This document shows, piece by piece, positions 1-11,042 of a stretch of 64,000 nt of DNA; position 1 is the first letter of the stretch; each line of letters begins with the position of its first letter. Under the pieces are notes generated by a model. It did not search any database. It was given only the letters and a program-made list of their open reading frames with translations, and was not told where the DNA came from. The stretch comes from Acidobacteriota bacterium (GTDB taxonomy: Bacteria; Acidobacteriota; Terriglobia; Acidiferrales; UBA7541), in NCBI GenBank assembly GCA_013289665.1, contig JABCZN010000015.1:1-64000 (forward strand). The letters run 5' to 3'. A program made the position numbers and the translations under genes.

Positions 1-195
1 CGAAACGTGTGGCTTCAAAAGATCGTATAGCCAGGTGGCCGAGGTTCCTTCTTCAAACGTGACGTGCAAGTCTCCGCGCAGCCCGTCGATACACTGCAGA
101 ATCGTGTTGGCTTTCGTCTCGATGACGGATTCCATCACGATCTTTCCGGCAGCATTCATCACCGCGATCGAGATGCTTTCCTTGTGCACGTCCAT
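1..195 (-). mobile_element. IS110-family transposase, 5' part only (runs off left edge)
   Basis: The minus strand encodes an N-terminal fragment reading IGMDVHKESISIAVMN followed by about 50 more residues up to the window edge. The (K)YIGxDVHKxSI motif is the start of the RuvC-like DEDD catalytic domain of IS110/IS1111 transposases; the first Asp of GMDVHK is the first acidic catalytic residue. The first ATG in frame is at 195, but the frame stays open upstream through T-T-S-T-K-Y, and an AAAGGA Shine-Dalgarno at 228-233 sits 5 nt before a TTT codon at 220-222, so the native start may have been there. IS110 elements recombine with a serine residue in the C-terminal Tnp20 domain, which is not in view. 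Family assignment is firm; completeness of the element cannot be judged. Confidence 0.85.
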
Positions 196-270
196 ACCGA
201 TATATTTAGTGCTAGTCGTAAAGGGTGTCCTTTCTGGATGGGTTGAGCCGAACACTCAAAACCCTACTCC

Positions 271-287
271 AAAAGGGGCGCCCTTTT
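271..287. repeat. Perfect inverted repeat upstream of IS110 transposase
   Basis: AAAAGGG-GCG-CCCTTTT forms a 7-bp perfect stem with a 3-nt loop, in the non-coding DNA upstream of the transposase. In the IS110 group (IS621 is the studied example) the non-coding end upstream of the transposase encodes the structured bridge RNA. This hairpin could belong to such an RNA or to the element boundary; that reading is inference. Confidence 0.4.
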
Positions 288-293
288 ATATTG

Positions 294-324
294 CGTTCTA
301 GAACTTTACATGGACGGTTTCGGC
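294..324 (+). repeat. 31-bp direct repeat, copy 1
   Basis: This 31-nt stretch, containing TTTACATGGACG and TTTCGGC, matches 960-990 at 28 of 31 positions by eye. The two copies bracket the broken DUF3806 gene. Copy 1 lies just outside the non-coding end of the IS110 fragment. Confidence 0.65.
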
Positions 325-420
325 GTTAAGGACGTGAGCGCTACGTGAAGCACAGGGTTCAGGAATCGAGAGGGGGTATTCCCAAAGCCTCGCTTGGTAA
401 TTTGGTTGAAGTTCGATGCT

Positions 421-909
421 TTACTGCCACTGTCTTAGCTGGTCGCGTGTGATTTGGCGAAGTTGAACTAGATTCACAACTTCACCTCGTTCGACCCGCT
501 TGGAAATCATCGTTAGGGCGTTGATATTTACTGGCCTATCTTTGTAGCGAAGCGTGGGGTCGGTGCCGTATTCATCGGTCACCATCGCCCAACTTAGGGG
601 AAGTTCACTCGCCAAGACATCTCCGAAGGCGACTCCGAGGCACTGTAATTCGTACGTCTGCGTTTTGTTAAATGCATTGTCGTCAATCAAGCGCTGGAGG
701 ACAGGTAAGTCTGCTACGGTTTTCGTAAGGCCGCCTGTTCCGTACTTCTGTTTGGCGGTCGCTGCAACTATAGCTCTCTGCTGGTCGAGTCGTACTCTGT
801 CCGAGTCTGATAGCTCGTTGAATTGGGGCGTTAATGAGCGAGCCACCTACTGCTTAGAGCAACTGGTAATGAAGCTGAGAAGTACCGCCACTATGAACGC
901 AGTCCGCAT
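421..909 (-). pseudogene. DUF3806-type lipoprotein gene interrupted by an in-frame amber codon
   Basis: An ATG at 909 opens a short lipoprotein signal peptide (MRTAFIVAVLL, then ITSC lipobox and SKQ). It is followed directly by TAG at 847-849, and the same frame continues from a GTG at 846 for 141 residues to TAA at 421. The body contains YELQCLGVAFGDVLA and WAMVTDEYGTDPTLRY, which I recognise as the DUF3806 domain; its role is unknown. The in-frame junction of signal peptide, stop and domain suggests a once intact lipoprotein of about 161 residues truncated by a nonsense mutation. Alternatives are translation restart at the GTG, giving a cytosolic product, or a sequencing error. No good ribosome-binding site precedes either start. 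Confidence 0.65.
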
Positions 910-959
910 TGTTGTGGGATTATGCCATGGAACCTGCTCAAGTCGGCTAACCGGAGTCA

Positions 960-990
960 CGTTCTACGACTTTACATGGACGATTTCGGC
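960..990 (+). repeat. 31-bp direct repeat, copy 2
   Basis: Second copy of the 294-324 repeat, differing at three positions. It lies between the broken lipoprotein gene and the zinc-ribbon membrane protein. Confidence 0.65.
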
Positions 991-1039
991 TTAATCAGGC
1001 ACTGACAGTGATAATCAAGTCCGGTGTACCATCTCCGTC

Positions 1040-1477
1040 ATGTTCTGCCCAGTGTGCAGAGCGGAATACCGCTCTGGATTCACCCGCTGCTCCGACTGTG
1101 ATGTTGGTTTGGTACACGAGCGTCCTGAAACCTCTGTGCCGACGCCGAAACGTGACTGGATGTCGATGCTTCCGACAGTCAGAAATACTTACAGAGATGG
1201 CCGAAAAACAGTTCAGTGGTGGGCCTTTTACAAACGGCGAACCGGCAGTTGGCCCTGGTTATCAATCGCCATCCATTCCATGAATTGGGTAGTGCTTTTG
1301 TTTGGGGGAGGGTTTCTCATCTGGCGGGGCGTAGTACACGAAATATCGCGATGGCTGTTTTTTGGTATTCTTTTTCTGGTGTCGTTACCATATGCCATTC
1401 TCGAGAACTGGGCAGAGAGAACCGTGAAACTAAATCATCTGCGAAACGCAAGGCGTCTGGCAAAACTGCCAAGATGA
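1040..1477 (+). CDS. Small zinc-ribbon membrane protein, unknown function
   Basis: 145 residues. The N-terminus carries a CPVC...CSDC zinc ribbon (about residues 3-20: MFCPVCRAEYRSGF then CSDCD), followed by a basic linker and two hydrophobic segments (about residues 78-97 and 104-122), and ends in a basic tail. The layout suggests an inner-membrane protein with a cytosolic metal-binding knuckle. I do not recognise a family. No clear Shine-Dalgarno precedes the ATG, but the zinc ribbon and membrane segments argue that the frame is real. It sits in an AT-richer accessory patch with no obvious operon partner. Confidence 0.55.
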   Translation: MFCPVCRAEYRSGFTRCSDCDVGLVHERPETSVPTPKRDWMSMLPTVRNTYRDGRKTVQWWAFYKRRTGSWPWLSIAIHSMNWVVLLFGGGFLIWRGVVHEISRWLFFGILFLVSLPYAILENWAERTVKLNHLRNARRLAKLPR

Positions 1478-1585
1478 GCAAGCCTCGATACCAGTACCCA
1501 CTTTCTTCGGTTAGCGCGTTTGGACGTTAGTCAGGAGCTGACTTCTTAGAGGGGTTCTACGCCGGACGAAATTATGGAATTCTTT

Positions 1586-1957
1586 TCATCGCGACGGAAA
1601 GAAAATCACGATGACTACGAACACAAAGATTGTCGACCACAAAATGGCCATCAGAATGAACTCAGCCTTTTCTACTTTACGCGAACGGCGCGTGGTCAAA
1701 ACCCTATTACTCCTGTCCCACCACAAGAAAGGCCCGAATTCTCGTCCGTGGATAAGAACAACAATCCCGGCAGGAACAAAACAAATGATAGCAATCAGCA
1801 GGCTCAGGCGAGAAAAGAACCACGACTTAACAGCTAAATGGTAAATTCCGACCCACACAAGGCCAAAGCAGACTGAGAGAGCCATGACTTTGTACTGGTG
1901 CTTGACCATAAAGCCACGGAAGCCAAACCGTTCGTTTTGTTGGTGAATTGCTGTCAT
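1586..1957 (-). CDS. Small membrane protein, unknown function
   Basis: About 123 residues from the ATG at 1957; a GTG at 1984 would add nine residues (MIFLARRRL). Three hydrophobic stretches are visible, at roughly residues 26-42, 46-68 and 99-119, with a polar loop containing HGREFGPFLWWDR. No family is recognised. It is convergent with the zinc-ribbon gene and divergent from the next small gene. Base composition is lower in GC than the core genes downstream. Confidence 0.5.
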   Translation of the reverse strand: MTAIHQQNERFGFRGFMVKHQYKVMALSVCFGLVWVGIYHLAVKSWFFSRLSLLIAIICFVPAGIVVLIHGREFGPFLWWDRSNRVLTTRRSRKVEKAEFILMAILWSTIFVFVVIVIFFPSR

Positions 1958-2057
1958 GAGTCTGCGCCTAGCGAGAAATATCACAGTTGACTGACAGCAA
2001 CAATCCTACTTGTAGATTCTTTCTTAATGTTTGCGGCCCGCATTGCGGAACGCCATA

Positions 2058-2273
2058 ATGACGCGGGGAGGCACGTCAGCATTGTATGCAATTGGGCTAG
2101 TGAGGATATTGATTGGGATTGTTGGTCTGGTCTGGTGCGCCAAGACGGTCTTAAAGCCCGACGAGGACGAACCGTTGCGCTGGTACGACCGGCTGTTGCG
2201 GGCACTCGGCGTCATTTTGCTCTTAGTTTTCCTAAGTTTCGGAATTCCCCGGTGGCTCGGCTGGCGCGAATAA
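2058..2273 (+). CDS. Small two-segment membrane protein, unknown function
   Basis: 71 residues from ATG 2058; a TTG at 2031 would extend it by nine residues. Two hydrophobic segments (ALYAIGLVRILIGIVGLVW and LLRALGVILLLVFLSFG) flank an acidic loop KPDEDEP. No Shine-Dalgarno is evident and no family is recognised. The amphipathic layout is plausible for a small inner-membrane protein, but the coding status is uncertain. Confidence 0.4.
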   Translation: MTRGGTSALYAIGLVRILIGIVGLVWCAKTVLKPDEDEPLRWYDRLLRALGVILLLVFLSFGIPRWLGWRE

Positions 2274-2727
2274 CCCTAGCGCAGCATCGGGCCCTGCCCT
2301 GGTCCCAGTGCCCACTTTTCCGGTTCCGTTCGCCATTGAAATACTACATTTTATCTTCGCGGATTTCGTTTCCTGTTGTGTCTCATTCCAGAGGGACTGA
2401 AACCGAATCTCAAGTTTGTTCATAAGGACGGCAGGGTAACTAGGCACGCTAAGCCTGAAAGACACATGAAACAGTTAAAACTTACGGTTAGCCCGTCCAG
2501 CGAATACGTGTCTCACATTTTTGATTTTAATTGGCTGGACGCCTAACTATTAGGCAGTTCGAGCGCGGTCAGAAATCCTAGGCCGGTTTTAAGGACAGCC
2601 GAATGCCTTGCGGAGTAGACACGGGAAGGAAAGGCCCTGACGAAATCCACTCACCAGCTTTCGTTGGCATTCTGTTAGACAACTCCGTTAGACAACCGGG
2701 AGACGGCTCGTAAGTCATTGAAAATAT
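2274..2727. other. Intergenic stretch, no gene seen
   Basis: About 450 bp without a credible coding region. It contains a perfect small palindrome GCCTAA-CTA-TTAGGC at 2541-2555 and a direct duplication of GTTAGACAAC near 2675-2697. It ends at the 3' terminus of the RNase P RNA gene. No promoter was identified with confidence. Confidence 0.5.
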
Positions 2728-3305
2728 GGCGGGCGAGCCTGTAAGCCGGATTCTGTTCGGTGCACCACTTTGCAGCAGCGCGCCGTGACGATCATTCCTC
2801 TAGGCCGCACCTCGCGATGCGGCTCCAGCAACCTACCCGAGGGTTCTCATTCAGACCGGCTTGCGCCAATCCCAATGGGGCGCGTTCCTTTTGCAGGAAC
2901 GCTAGCTCAGCGGGCCGGGCCAGCCCTCCCCTCCTATTTGGTCTTGCACCACGCGGGGTTTGCCATGCCAGCGCCATTACTGGCGCCGCGGTGGGCTCTT
3001 ACCCCACCTTTTCACCCTTGCCTGCGCGCGAACCATGAAGACATCCCCAAGGTTTTCCTCAGGGCTATCACCGGGTGTCGCATCACCGGCGGTATATTCT
3101 CTGTGGCACTGTCCGTGAACCGTCACAACGCCCGCCTCGGAAGGCGGCCGCTACAACAGCTCCCCTGGCGTTACCAGGCGCGTTGCCCTTCGCCCTGAGG
3201 CCCGAAAGCCACAGGGACACCGCTTTCGCGGTTTCGGTGTCCGGACTTTCCTCCCGCCCAGCCCGCTTGCGCGAACCAGGCCAGCGATCATCCAGCTCAC
3301 CCGCC
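2728..3305 (-). ncRNA. rnpB: RNase P RNA, bacterial class A
   Basis: On the minus strand the 5' part carries the universally conserved GAGGAAAGTCCGGAC core. Further on are CAGAGAATATACCGCC, AGGGTGAAAAGGTGGGGTAAGAG, and near the 3' end the GCAAGACCAAATAGG and ACAGAATCCGGCTTA segments, in the order of class A RNase P RNA. The ends were set by the P1 helix: GGCGGGTGAGC at the 5' end pairs with GCTCGCCCGCC at the 3' end. The RNA is the catalytic subunit that trims the 5' leaders of pre-tRNAs. At about 578 nt it is much longer than the E. coli RNA (377 nt), with extra hairpin length in peripheral helices. Confidence 0.96.
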
Positions 3306-3345
3306 GATTGAATTATATCAAATATCCTTGGGGAAGATTCCCTGG
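3306..3345 (-). promoter_or_regulatory. Probable sigma-70 promoter of rnpB
   Basis: A perfect TATAAT lies at 3317-3312 on the minus strand, 6 nt before the first base of the P1 helix, which fits transcription starting at the RNA 5' end. The -35 region is poor (around GAATCT), so an activator or UP-type support may be needed. Confidence 0.6.
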
Positions 3346-3363
3346 TTTCCTCCGAGGAATGCT

Positions 3364-3849
3364 TTATTCCAGCGGGCGGTACATCACCAGAGCGTCCACA
3401 AATCCCAGCGTAGGATGGTTGAAGGCGAGCGGCAGCCCCCCGACAATCTTGAAATCGAGGCTGGTCCACAACTGGATCGCGCGCTTGTTGGTGCTGACGA
3501 CGAAGTTGAATTGCATGGCGCGAAAGCCGCGTTCCTTGGCTCGCTCCAGCGAATGCAGGCACATCTGGCGCGCGATGCCGTGGCCTTCGGCGGCAGGGGC
3601 CGTGACGTAGCCGCAATTTGCAACGTGGGCCCCGCCGCCCTGTTGATTCGCTTTTAAGAAATAAGTCCCCCGCACCACGCCGTCTTCTTTCCACACGAAG
3701 GTCTCTTTTTCCGGGGCAAACCAGTATTCGAGCGCCTGTTGCTTGCTCATGTCGCGCGGAAGGGTGTAGGTCTCGCCGCCACGAATCATGGGCTCGAGAA
3801 TCTCCCAAATTGCATCGCGATCGCTCTCCGTGGCAGGGTTGATGGCCAA
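3364..3849 (-). CDS. GNAT family N-acetyltransferase
   Basis: 161 residues. The sequence has the GNAT fold order: N-terminal ATESDRDAIWEIL, a beta-4 stretch HVANCGYVTAP, the acetyl-CoA loop of the Q/RxxGxG/A type (EGHGIARQM, about residues 91-99), and a C-terminal TNKRAIQLWTSLDFKIVGG typical of motif B (NxxAxxLWxxLGF). It probably transfers acetyl from acetyl-CoA to a small-molecule amine or a protein; the substrate cannot be read from the sequence. It begins 10 nt after the ligA stop codon on the same strand and so is probably co-transcribed with ligA. Confidence 0.85.
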   Translation of the reverse strand: MAINPATESDRDAIWEILEPMIRGGETYTLPRDMSKQQALEYWFAPEKETFVWKEDGVVRGTYFLKANQQGGGAHVANCGYVTAPAAEGHGIARQMCLHSLERAKERGFRAMQFNFVVSTNKRAIQLWTSLDFKIVGGLPLAFNHPTLGFVDALVMYRPLE

Positions 3850-3859
3850 GCAACTGTCC

Positions 3860-7099
<3,240 letters not shown>

Positions 7100-7101
7100 C
7101 T

Positions 7102-8166
7102 GTGGATCCTCTTACACACGCATTCGCCTCTTTGGCCTTGGCTCGGGGATTTTTTCCGCGGCGGCCGTGGTGGTTTGTGTTAGGCGTTCTGTTCGCGGGG
7201 ACGATTGCGGATGCGGATCTGTTGTCGGTGTTGTTTGGGCCGGGACCGTACCTTTCCTCACGGCACACATTCACGCATGCGATTGCAGGAACCGTAGTGG
7301 TTATTTTGGTCGCGAGTGGGATTGCGCTCATATTGCGACCAAAGAGCAGCCCGTCCGGCAAACCCATCCGGGATGCAGAAAACGCGCCCGGGAAGACGGG
7401 CCCTAGAAAAGACGCGGGGATTCTGACGGTATTGATCGCGGTGACCCTGGCTGCGGCGCTTCATGTGTTGATGGATTTGTCGACATCGGCGGGGGTGGCT
7501 TTGCTGTGGCCATGGCGCGAGACACGGTTCGCGTGGGACTGGCTGCCGGGCGTGGATCTGTGGATTCTGGTGTTCCTGCTGGCGGGGATTTTGCTGCCGG
7601 AACTGTTCGGGCTGGTCGCCTCGGAAATTGGGACGAAAGACCAAGCGCCTCGCGGGCGCACCGGCGCGATTGCGGCATTGGCGCTGGCGTTGATCTACAT
7701 TGGGGCCCGCGCGACGTTGCATGGGAATGCCGTCGCGCAAATGGATGCGCACACTTATCGAGGCGAATCGCCGCGACGCCTGGCGGCGTTTGCCGACCCG
7801 TTCTCGCTAATGAACTGGCACGGCGTGGTGGAAACGGCCGGGCAGATCTGCACGGTGATCGTGCCGGCGCTGGAAAGCGCGCGATTCGATCCGGAGAGTG
7901 GCGTGTGCGTCCACAAGCCGGAAGATTCTCCTTTACTGCAAGCGGCGGAGCACACAGTGGCGATGAAGAAATTCTTGCAAGCCGCGCGCTTCCCAAAAGC
8001 GAGCGTGGGAGTGACCGAAGACGGAACGGAAGTGGTGGTACGCGACCTGCAGGACGCCGCGGAAAATGAACCACGGTTTGCAGTAGTCGTCAGAATATTG
8101 CTGGACGGAGATAGGCAAGTGACCAGCCAGCGTACAGTCTGGGCAGCCAAAGTCTTACTGAAATAA
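7102..8166 (+). CDS. DUF457 (YdjM-like) inner-membrane metal-dependent hydrolase
   Basis: 354 residues from a GTG at 7102, two bases after the lipid kinase stop codon; the same frame is open upstream inside that gene, but the family begins at VDPLTHAFASLALARG. PLTHA, DADLLS and SRHTFTHA supply the conserved His/Asp residues of the YdjM/DUF457 family, usually annotated as membrane-bound metal-dependent hydrolases. Several membrane segments follow (about residues 20-45, 65-85, 110-130, 150-175 and 195-215), with a soluble C-terminal half. Substrate is unknown. A GC-rich insert around residues 85-105 encodes a dispersed-repeat-like stretch (KPIRDAENAPGKTGPRKDAG). Confidence 0.8.
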   Translation: MDPLTHAFASLALARGFFPRRPWWFVLGVLFAGTIADADLLSVLFGPGPYLSSRHTFTHAIAGTVVVILVASGIALILRPKSSPSGKPIRDAENAPGKTGPRKDAGILTVLIAVTLAAALHVLMDLSTSAGVALLWPWRETRFAWDWLPGVDLWILVFLLAGILLPELFGLVASEIGTKDQAPRGRTGAIAALALALIYIGARATLHGNAVAQMDAHTYRGESPRRLAAFADPFSLMNWHGVVETAGQICTVIVPALESARFDPESGVCVHKPEDSPLLQAAEHTVAMKKFLQAARFPKASVGVTEDGTEVVVRDLQDAAENEPRFAVVVRILLDGDRQVTSQRTVWAAKVLLK

Positions 8167-8454
8167 ATCTCCGTATTAGCCGCGTTTGCTCGTCCTTCCT
8201 TCTCGGCTCGAGCGGCCGCCGTCTGCGGCGGGCGTCTTCCTTTTCATGCTTCCAGCTAGCGCCGGCTTTTATGCTTGCCCGCCCGAGGGGGGCCAGCGCA
8301 TCGTTCTAGGATCTGCCTCCAACAGGCTTCTCGCGATAAACCTGGACTCTCGTTTGTGGCGAAGGGAAAGGTCTGTGAGTTGAGTTGAATCCGTAATACC
8401 GGCGGCGTGGCCCGCCTGCCGCAGGCAAGCCACCGCGCTCCAGACGAGGAGCGG

Positions 8455-9063
8455 CTACGCGCTTTGCTGAGGTTTGTGGCGGAGGATGACCCGGGAAACC
8501 AGATAGCTGAGCAAGACAAATAGAACGATGACGACGGTGGCCTCCAGCTTGTGGCTTTTCAGGTACGGAAGCGCATCATTCCCGTAGCGGATGGCCAAAT
8601 AGCCGATGCTGAAATAGCGGATGGTGCGGGCCAGGGTGATCGCGGCTGTGTAACTCCAGAGCGGAACCTCAAAGACGCCCGCGGCGAAGACAAAAATCTT
8701 GAATGGTGTGGGCGGCGGCAGCAGCGCGGCGAGGAGCATGCCGACGAAACCATTCTCTTCCACCCAGTGGCGTATGGCCGCGCCGCGCTGGCCTGCCTTG
8801 CGGTGAAAGAACGCTTCCCCTCCCTTTCGCGCGATGAAATACAAAAGCACGCAGCCAAGCACCGATCCGGTCGCGGCCATCAGCGCGTACAGCGGCATCC
8901 GCGCGGGATGCTCGATGGAGAGTTCGATCAGCAACAGGTCGTTGATCACCGGAAAGGTAAGCACGGAAGAATCGAGAAACGAAATAAGGAAGAGCCCCGG
9001 TGCGCCGAGTGCTCCCGCAAAACCGACGATTTTTTGCTTCCAGGTGCTGAGCTGGAACGGCAA
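8455..9063 (-). CDS. DedA/VTT-domain membrane protein (YqaA-like)
   Basis: 202 residues. The order is that of the VTT (SNARE-associated Golgi) family: an amphipathic N-terminus, a re-entrant segment with FLDSSVLTFPVINDLLLIELS, a glycine-containing helix ATGSVLGCVLLYFIARKGGE, and the second re-entrant LLPPPTPFKIFVFAAGVFEVP. DedA proteins are thought to flip or transport lipids such as undecaprenyl phosphate or phosphatidylethanolamine; this member resembles the YqaA subgroup. It follows bioA on the same strand after 48 bp, but no functional tie to biotin synthesis is implied. Confidence 0.85.
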   Translation of the reverse strand: MPFQLSTWKQKIVGFAGALGAPGLFLISFLDSSVLTFPVINDLLLIELSIEHPARMPLYALMAATGSVLGCVLLYFIARKGGEAFFHRKAGQRGAAIRHWVEENGFVGMLLAALLPPPTPFKIFVFAAGVFEVPLWSYTAAITLARTIRYFSIGYLAIRYGNDALPYLKSHKLEATVVIVLFVLLSYLVSRVILRHKPQQSA

Positions 9064-9111
9064 GACGTCCTCCGAAAAGTGAAAATCAGTCTAACAGAGG
9101 CACACCGTGAG

Positions 9112-10410
9112 TCAGAGGATGGTCTGGACGGCTTCCGTAATGACGTCGTAGACGCGGTGAAGCTGGTCAGGCGAGATGATATACGGCGGCAAAACATAAA
9201 CAACATTGCCGAGCGGGCGCAGAAGGACGCTGCGTTCCAGAAAGAAGTTGTAGAGCTTCGGGCGCAGCGATGAGAGGTAGCCAGGATCGTCGACGCGGAG
9301 TTCGAGGGCGCCCAGGCCGCCAAGCTGGCGGGTGTCGCCCACCTGGTGGAAGTCACGGAGCTGCCTAAGACGTTCGGCATGAATTTTGGCGATGCCCCGA
9401 ATCCGGTCGAAAACTGGTTCGTCATCAAAAATCTGCAGATTCGCGTTGGCGGCGGCGCAGGCCAGGGCATTCCCGGTGTAAGAGTGCCCGTGATAAAAGG
9501 AGTGCAGGCGATTTTCGCTGTGGAAAGCAGCCTGGACGCGATCGGTTGAAAGCGTTACGCCCATGGTCAGGAAACCGCCAGTGATGCCCTTCGAGACGCA
9601 CATGATGTCCGGCGAAATGTTGGCGAGATCGCAGGCAAACATTTTTCCGGTGCGGCCGAAGCCGGTGAGCACTTCGTCGGTGATGAGAAAAATGTCGTGC
9701 TTCGTGCAGAGCGCGCGAATTTTCTCGAGAAACTCGGCCGGGTGCACGATCATGCCGCCCGCCCCTTGCAGCAGCGGCTCGACGATGACGGCGGCGATTT
9801 TCTCTGCGCGTTCCTCGAGCAACTGTTCAAGCTGCTGAACGCATTCGATGTGGCAGGATTCACGCTTCAACCCGACGGGGCAACGATAACAATACGCGGA
9901 GTGAACCCGATGCACCGGATACCGCATGGACTGGAATGGTTGCGTGAACGGCGATTCATCGCTGACCGACATCGCGCCGGCCGTGTCGCCGTGATAGCCA
10001 TGCTCGAGCGCGACGATCTCGTGTTTTTCCGGGCGCGACAAGTTCTGGAAATGCTGCACGGCCAGTTTCAGCCCGACCTCTACGGCCGTCGAACCATCAT
10101 CGGAGAAAAAGAGATGGGTGAGTTCGCGCGGAACCCACTTGCGCAGTCGCGTGACGAGCTCTTCGGCGGCATCGTGCGTGAAACCAGCCAGGATGACTTG
10201 CTCGAGCTTCTGTCCCTGTTTGGCAATCGCGGCGGCGATCCGGGGATTTGCGTGGCCATGAAGATTCACCCACCAGGAAGAGATCGCATCAATAATCTGG
10301 CGGCCGTCGGCTGTGTAGACGACCGCGCCTTCGGCTCTGGTGACGCGAAGCGGCGGAGGATCGAGGACGGAGTTCGAGAACGGGTGCCAGATTTGCAACG
10401 GCGAGCTCAT
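9112..10410 (-). CDS. bioA: Adenosylmethionine-8-amino-7-oxononanoate aminotransferase
   Basis: 432 residues. This PLP enzyme converts KAPA to DAPA using S-adenosylmethionine as amino donor, the third step of biotin ring assembly. Class III aminotransferase landmarks are SSWWVNLHGHANP (residues 44-56), EHGYHGDTAGAMSVS, the LITDEVLTGFGRTGK cofactor Asp region, and the PLP Lys in VSKGITGG at about residue 274. SWW and the HGH motif favour BioA over ornithine-type enzymes, and the position in the bio operon confirms it. Its ATG overlaps the bioD stop codon (ATGA), so translation is probably coupled. Confidence 0.96.
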   Translation of the reverse strand: MSSPLQIWHPFSNSVLDPPPLRVTRAEGAVVYTADGRQIIDAISSWWVNLHGHANPRIAAAIAKQGQKLEQVILAGFTHDAAEELVTRLRKWVPRELTHLFFSDDGSTAVEVGLKLAVQHFQNLSRPEKHEIVALEHGYHGDTAGAMSVSDESPFTQPFQSMRYPVHRVHSAYCYRCPVGLKRESCHIECVQQLEQLLEERAEKIAAVIVEPLLQGAGGMIVHPAEFLEKIRALCTKHDIFLITDEVLTGFGRTGKMFACDLANISPDIMCVSKGITGGFLTMGVTLSTDRVQAAFHSENRLHSFYHGHSYTGNALACAAANANLQIFDDEPVFDRIRGIAKIHAERLRQLRDFHQVGDTRQLGGLGALELRVDDPGYLSSLRPKLYNFFLERSVLLRPLGNVVYVLPPYIISPDQLHRVYDVITEAVQTIL

Positions 10411-11042
10411 TGCGCAAAAGCTGAGCGGTCGAAGTGATTCAAGAACACCTGCATGAGCGCGGTGCGGTGAAGGTTGGGCAGCTTGGGAATTTCGCCAATG
10501 ACGCGCACGTGCCCGAACTTTTCGATGGTTTCGCGGTTCTCGCGGTTCTGGTCGCCGATCAGCACCACGCCGTGGACCGGAAGCTCGGCAGCATGAAGCG
10601 CGGCAAGCGTGAGCAGCGTGTGATTGATGGTGCCCAACCCGCTGCGAGCGGCAAGAATCACAGGAAGTTTAAACTTCACCATCATGTCCAGCATGAACTG
10701 CTTGGGATTGATCGGAACCAACACGCCGCCGGCACCCTCGACAACCAGCCAGTCATTGATCAGGCTTGCGGGCAACGTGATACGGCTCAAATCAATTTCG
10801 ACGCCGGCCCAGCGCGCCGCCAGATCCGGCGATACCGGTGGAACGAATTTGTAAACCTCGTCGAGCGTGCGGTCGGTGCCAATGCCGGCAAGGCGCATGA
10901 CCGTGACTCGATCCGAGCCTTCAAGCGTACCGGTCTGAATCGGCTTCCAGTAAATCGCGTCGAGCGCCGCGCAGAGCAACGCAGCGAGAGTGGTCTTGCC
11001 GACGCCGGTGTCCGTTCCGGTGATGAAGAAATGCCGCCTCAC
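10407..11042 (-). CDS. bioD: Dethiobiotin synthetase
   Basis: 211 residues from the GTG at 11042, which overlaps the bioF stop codon (GTGA). The frame could start earlier inside bioF, but HFFITGTDTGVGKTT belongs at the N-terminus of BioD. It carboxylates DAPA and closes the ureido ring with ATP. Visible are the P-loop GTDTGVGKT (residues 9-17), the substrate Lys in YWKPIQTG, VVEGAGGVLVPI and the RSGLGTINHTLLT stretch. The gene overlaps both neighbours, which indicates a tight operon. Confidence 0.96.
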   Translation of the reverse strand: MRRHFFITGTDTGVGKTTLAALLCAALDAIYWKPIQTGTLEGSDRVTVMRLAGIGTDRTLDEVYKFVPPVSPDLAARWAGVEIDLSRITLPASLINDWLVVEGAGGVLVPINPKQFMLDMMVKFKLPVILAARSGLGTINHTLLTLAALHAAELPVHGVVLIGDQNRENRETIEKFGHVRVIGEIPKLPNLHRTALMQVFLNHFDRSAFAQ

